A DNA stretch of 64,000 bases, from the NCBI RefSeq assembly GCF_033568475.1, contig NC_133123.1:17718622-17782621 (forward strand), given 5' to 3'. This DNA comes from Henckelia pumila (lineage: Eukaryota; Streptophyta; Magnoliopsida; Lamiales; Gesneriaceae). Shown here piece by piece: positions 62,462 to 64,000 of the stretch. Position 1 is the stretch's first letter. Every line of letters starts with the position of its first letter. Both the position numbers and the translations under genes were made by a program. Under the pieces are notes generated by a model. That model was given only the letters and a program-made list of their open reading frames with translations. It was not told the DNA's origin and ran no database searches.

Positions 62462-63841
62462 TGGCAAGCGAACCAGGTCAAATTATAATAAAGTGAACAA
62501 AAGTTCAGATGTCGAACCCACAGGAACTGTAAAAATATGATTACCAAAATCTATTTATTTCTACTTAATCTAGACTAATGAAAAAAAATGATTTCAGATT
62601 TTAAACTAATGAATAAAATTGCAAATAAAATTAAATTAAATAAAAACGCAGCAAAAAACTTTGGATTACTTAATATTTGGGAAAAGTTCGATCAAGAACA
62701 CACGTAGGTACCAGACAATTCATGCAACAAGTAATCGATCTAAGATATCAGACTTAATCTTAATTTACGGGAATTTTTCTAATTTATTCAAAGGTCTATT
62801 TCTAGAACAATCAAACCTATTCAAATATTGATGAACTAATCTTTCGTAATTCTAATCAAATTTGAATGCATAAATCACCGTGAAAATTCAGTAGACACCT
62901 AAACCGCATAATGAAACCGAATTCTATTTCTAGTCAGCTTTACACTATGTTGAAAATCAAAGTGATCGAATTCGAGACCTCCTCTGTCGACTTAGACTCG
63001 ATTAACAAGCAAACAAATAACTGGCCAAGAAATTTGTAAGACGAAGATAAATTTGATAATCAATAAAATCAATTAAGTCTGAAAATCTCAAATAAACAAA
63101 TAAAGTTTTTACATAAACTGTCTGGCCCAATCACGTGGCCTTGATCGAAGAAAAAAAACTACTCACTAACAAACATGATTCAATAAATCAAGTTTAAAAA
63201 CATAAAATAAAAATACTAGAATAGAAGAAATTCTGAAGAAATTCGCTCCACAGCCACCGTAATCTTTGCCCGTACTCCCAAAAAAATCAAAAGTCCTTGA
63301 AAAGAGTATAAAAATTCTATTTATATGGCCGCGCCAATTAGAGTCCTTTTCAAACTTAAAAAAAACTCGAAATTAGGTTATGCGGACACGCGCGCGCGCC
63401 TAGGAAGTCTCGTGCACGCGTAACGTAAACAAACAGTGCATCCTTGATTGTCTCGCGCGCGTGCGCGAGAGAGCTTGCACGCGCGTGGCTTCTCTGTAAC
63501 TCTCTGGACATCTCTTCGGCGCACGCGCGGGGCATGAGCTCGCGCGCGCGCGCATCTTCTTGCTTGCCTCTGAATTTCTCTTCTGCGCACGCGCGAGCAA
63601 GTGGCTCGCACGCGCGCGCATCTTATTGCTTGCCTCTGGATTTTCCTCCGGCGCACACGCGCACCTTGGATGAACATAATTCCCATTTTTTTTTGCTTAA
63701 TTTCATACAAAATTCAACCAGGTGAGTCTAATGCAAACACATAACAAAAGACACTAATAAAACTTACGAAATTAACCTAAATGCATGCAAACTAAAAAAA
63801 AAATGCTATAAAATAATTCATACTGAACACACTTATCAACA
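62462..63841 (-). mobile_element. 3' LTR of a Tat/Athila-like Ty3/gypsy element
   Basis: On the minus strand it begins TGTTGATAAGTGTG after a stretch reading TTGCTCGAGGGCGAGCAAGG...GTTTGGAGG (63842-63880), the pre-LTR sequence and polypurine tract known from Tat/Athila-type elements. It ends near GTGGGTTCGACATCTGAAC...GCTTGCCA. The length is about 1380 bp. The body of the element lies to the right, outside the window. A CG-alternating patch is at 63378-63665. Confidence 0.7.
63378..63665. repeat. CG-alternating repeat block in the Tat/Athila-like LTR
   Basis: Four or five related units of about 60-70 bp carry GCGCACGCGCG or CGCGCGCGCGC, each followed by CTTGC(C/T)TCTG-like spacers. The alternating purine-pyrimidine runs are unlike anything else in this AT-rich window. 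The Arg/Ala-rich open frames here are only its translation. Confidence 0.75.
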
Positions 63842-64000
63842 CCTCCAAACTTAAACCTTGCTCGCCCTCGAGCAAGATTAAACAACACACATACAAGAAT
63901 CAAGAACTACTATGGAGCAATGACCTCAGAAAAAAATTTTAAACAAAAATTCACATCCAATCCCATCAAACCTACTAACACGTAAATTTTATAAATAAAC
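63842..64000 (-). mobile_element. Internal 3' end of the Tat/Athila-like element
   Basis: Contains the polypurine tract and the CTCGAGGGCGAGCAAGG motif next to the LTR, then AT-rich non-coding sequence to the window edge. Confidence 0.6.

Noticed and set aside
63378-63725. Arg/Ala-rich open frames on both strands
   Set aside because: They are produced by the CG-alternating repeat block in the Tat/Athila-like LTR.

Overview
The window is plant nuclear DNA: very AT-rich, with spliced genes, microsatellites, and dense DNA transposons and LTR retrotransposons. The two multi-exon genes and the repeat types fit a eudicot. A SINE of a style I associate with asterids hints at that group, but I cannot fix the species.

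Host genes are few. RPL3 (60S ribosomal protein L3, five coding exons, minus strand, 3466-6233) is complete and has a telo-box/TATA promoter. Two small intronless paralogues of unknown function (10628-10891 and 13530-13823, both minus) form a tandem pair. A complete seven-exon WAT1-related/UMAMIT membrane transporter gene lies on the minus strand (30802-33908).

Layout. 1-6.7 kb: AT-rich flank, a Helitron-like element with a doubled 5' end, then RPL3. 6.7-20.4 kb: intergenic DNA with the two small genes and a collection of small transposons (a MULE-type element with 9-bp target duplication, hairpin elements inside TA tracts, a SINE, a LINE tail, a Stowaway, MITE pairs, a decayed Ty3/gypsy gag-pol piece). 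20.4-23.9 kb: the 5' half of a CACTA transposon with a broken TNP2 gene. 24.2-31.3 kb: five degenerate tandem copies of the last two exons of the WAT1-related gene; one copy is interrupted by a complete Cassandra-type TRIM (5S rRNA sequence in its LTRs) and one has had its penultimate exon replaced by foreign sequence. 34-44 kb: a hAT MITE with 8-bp target duplication, a solo LTR with 5-bp target duplication, a fused dimer of a foldback element, another TA-tract hairpin element, an orphan CACTA end and LTR debris. 44.1-64 kb: a retrotransposon nest, all on the minus strand: a truncated Ty1/copia element, a nearly whole Ty3/gypsy chromovirus (gypsy-1), an older Ty3/gypsy element (gypsy-2) whose LTRs are cut by gypsy-1 and by a Tat/Athila-like LTR at the right edge.

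I see no operon-like or defence-type multi-gene system. The most unusual structures are the 3'-exon tandem array of the WAT1-related gene with its dated insertions, the three unrelated hairpin elements sharing the same ends inside TA microsatellites, and gypsy-1 whose two flanks belong to two different host elements. Exon borders were set by hand from GT/AG sites, reading-frame continuity and remembered family sequences; no search was run.
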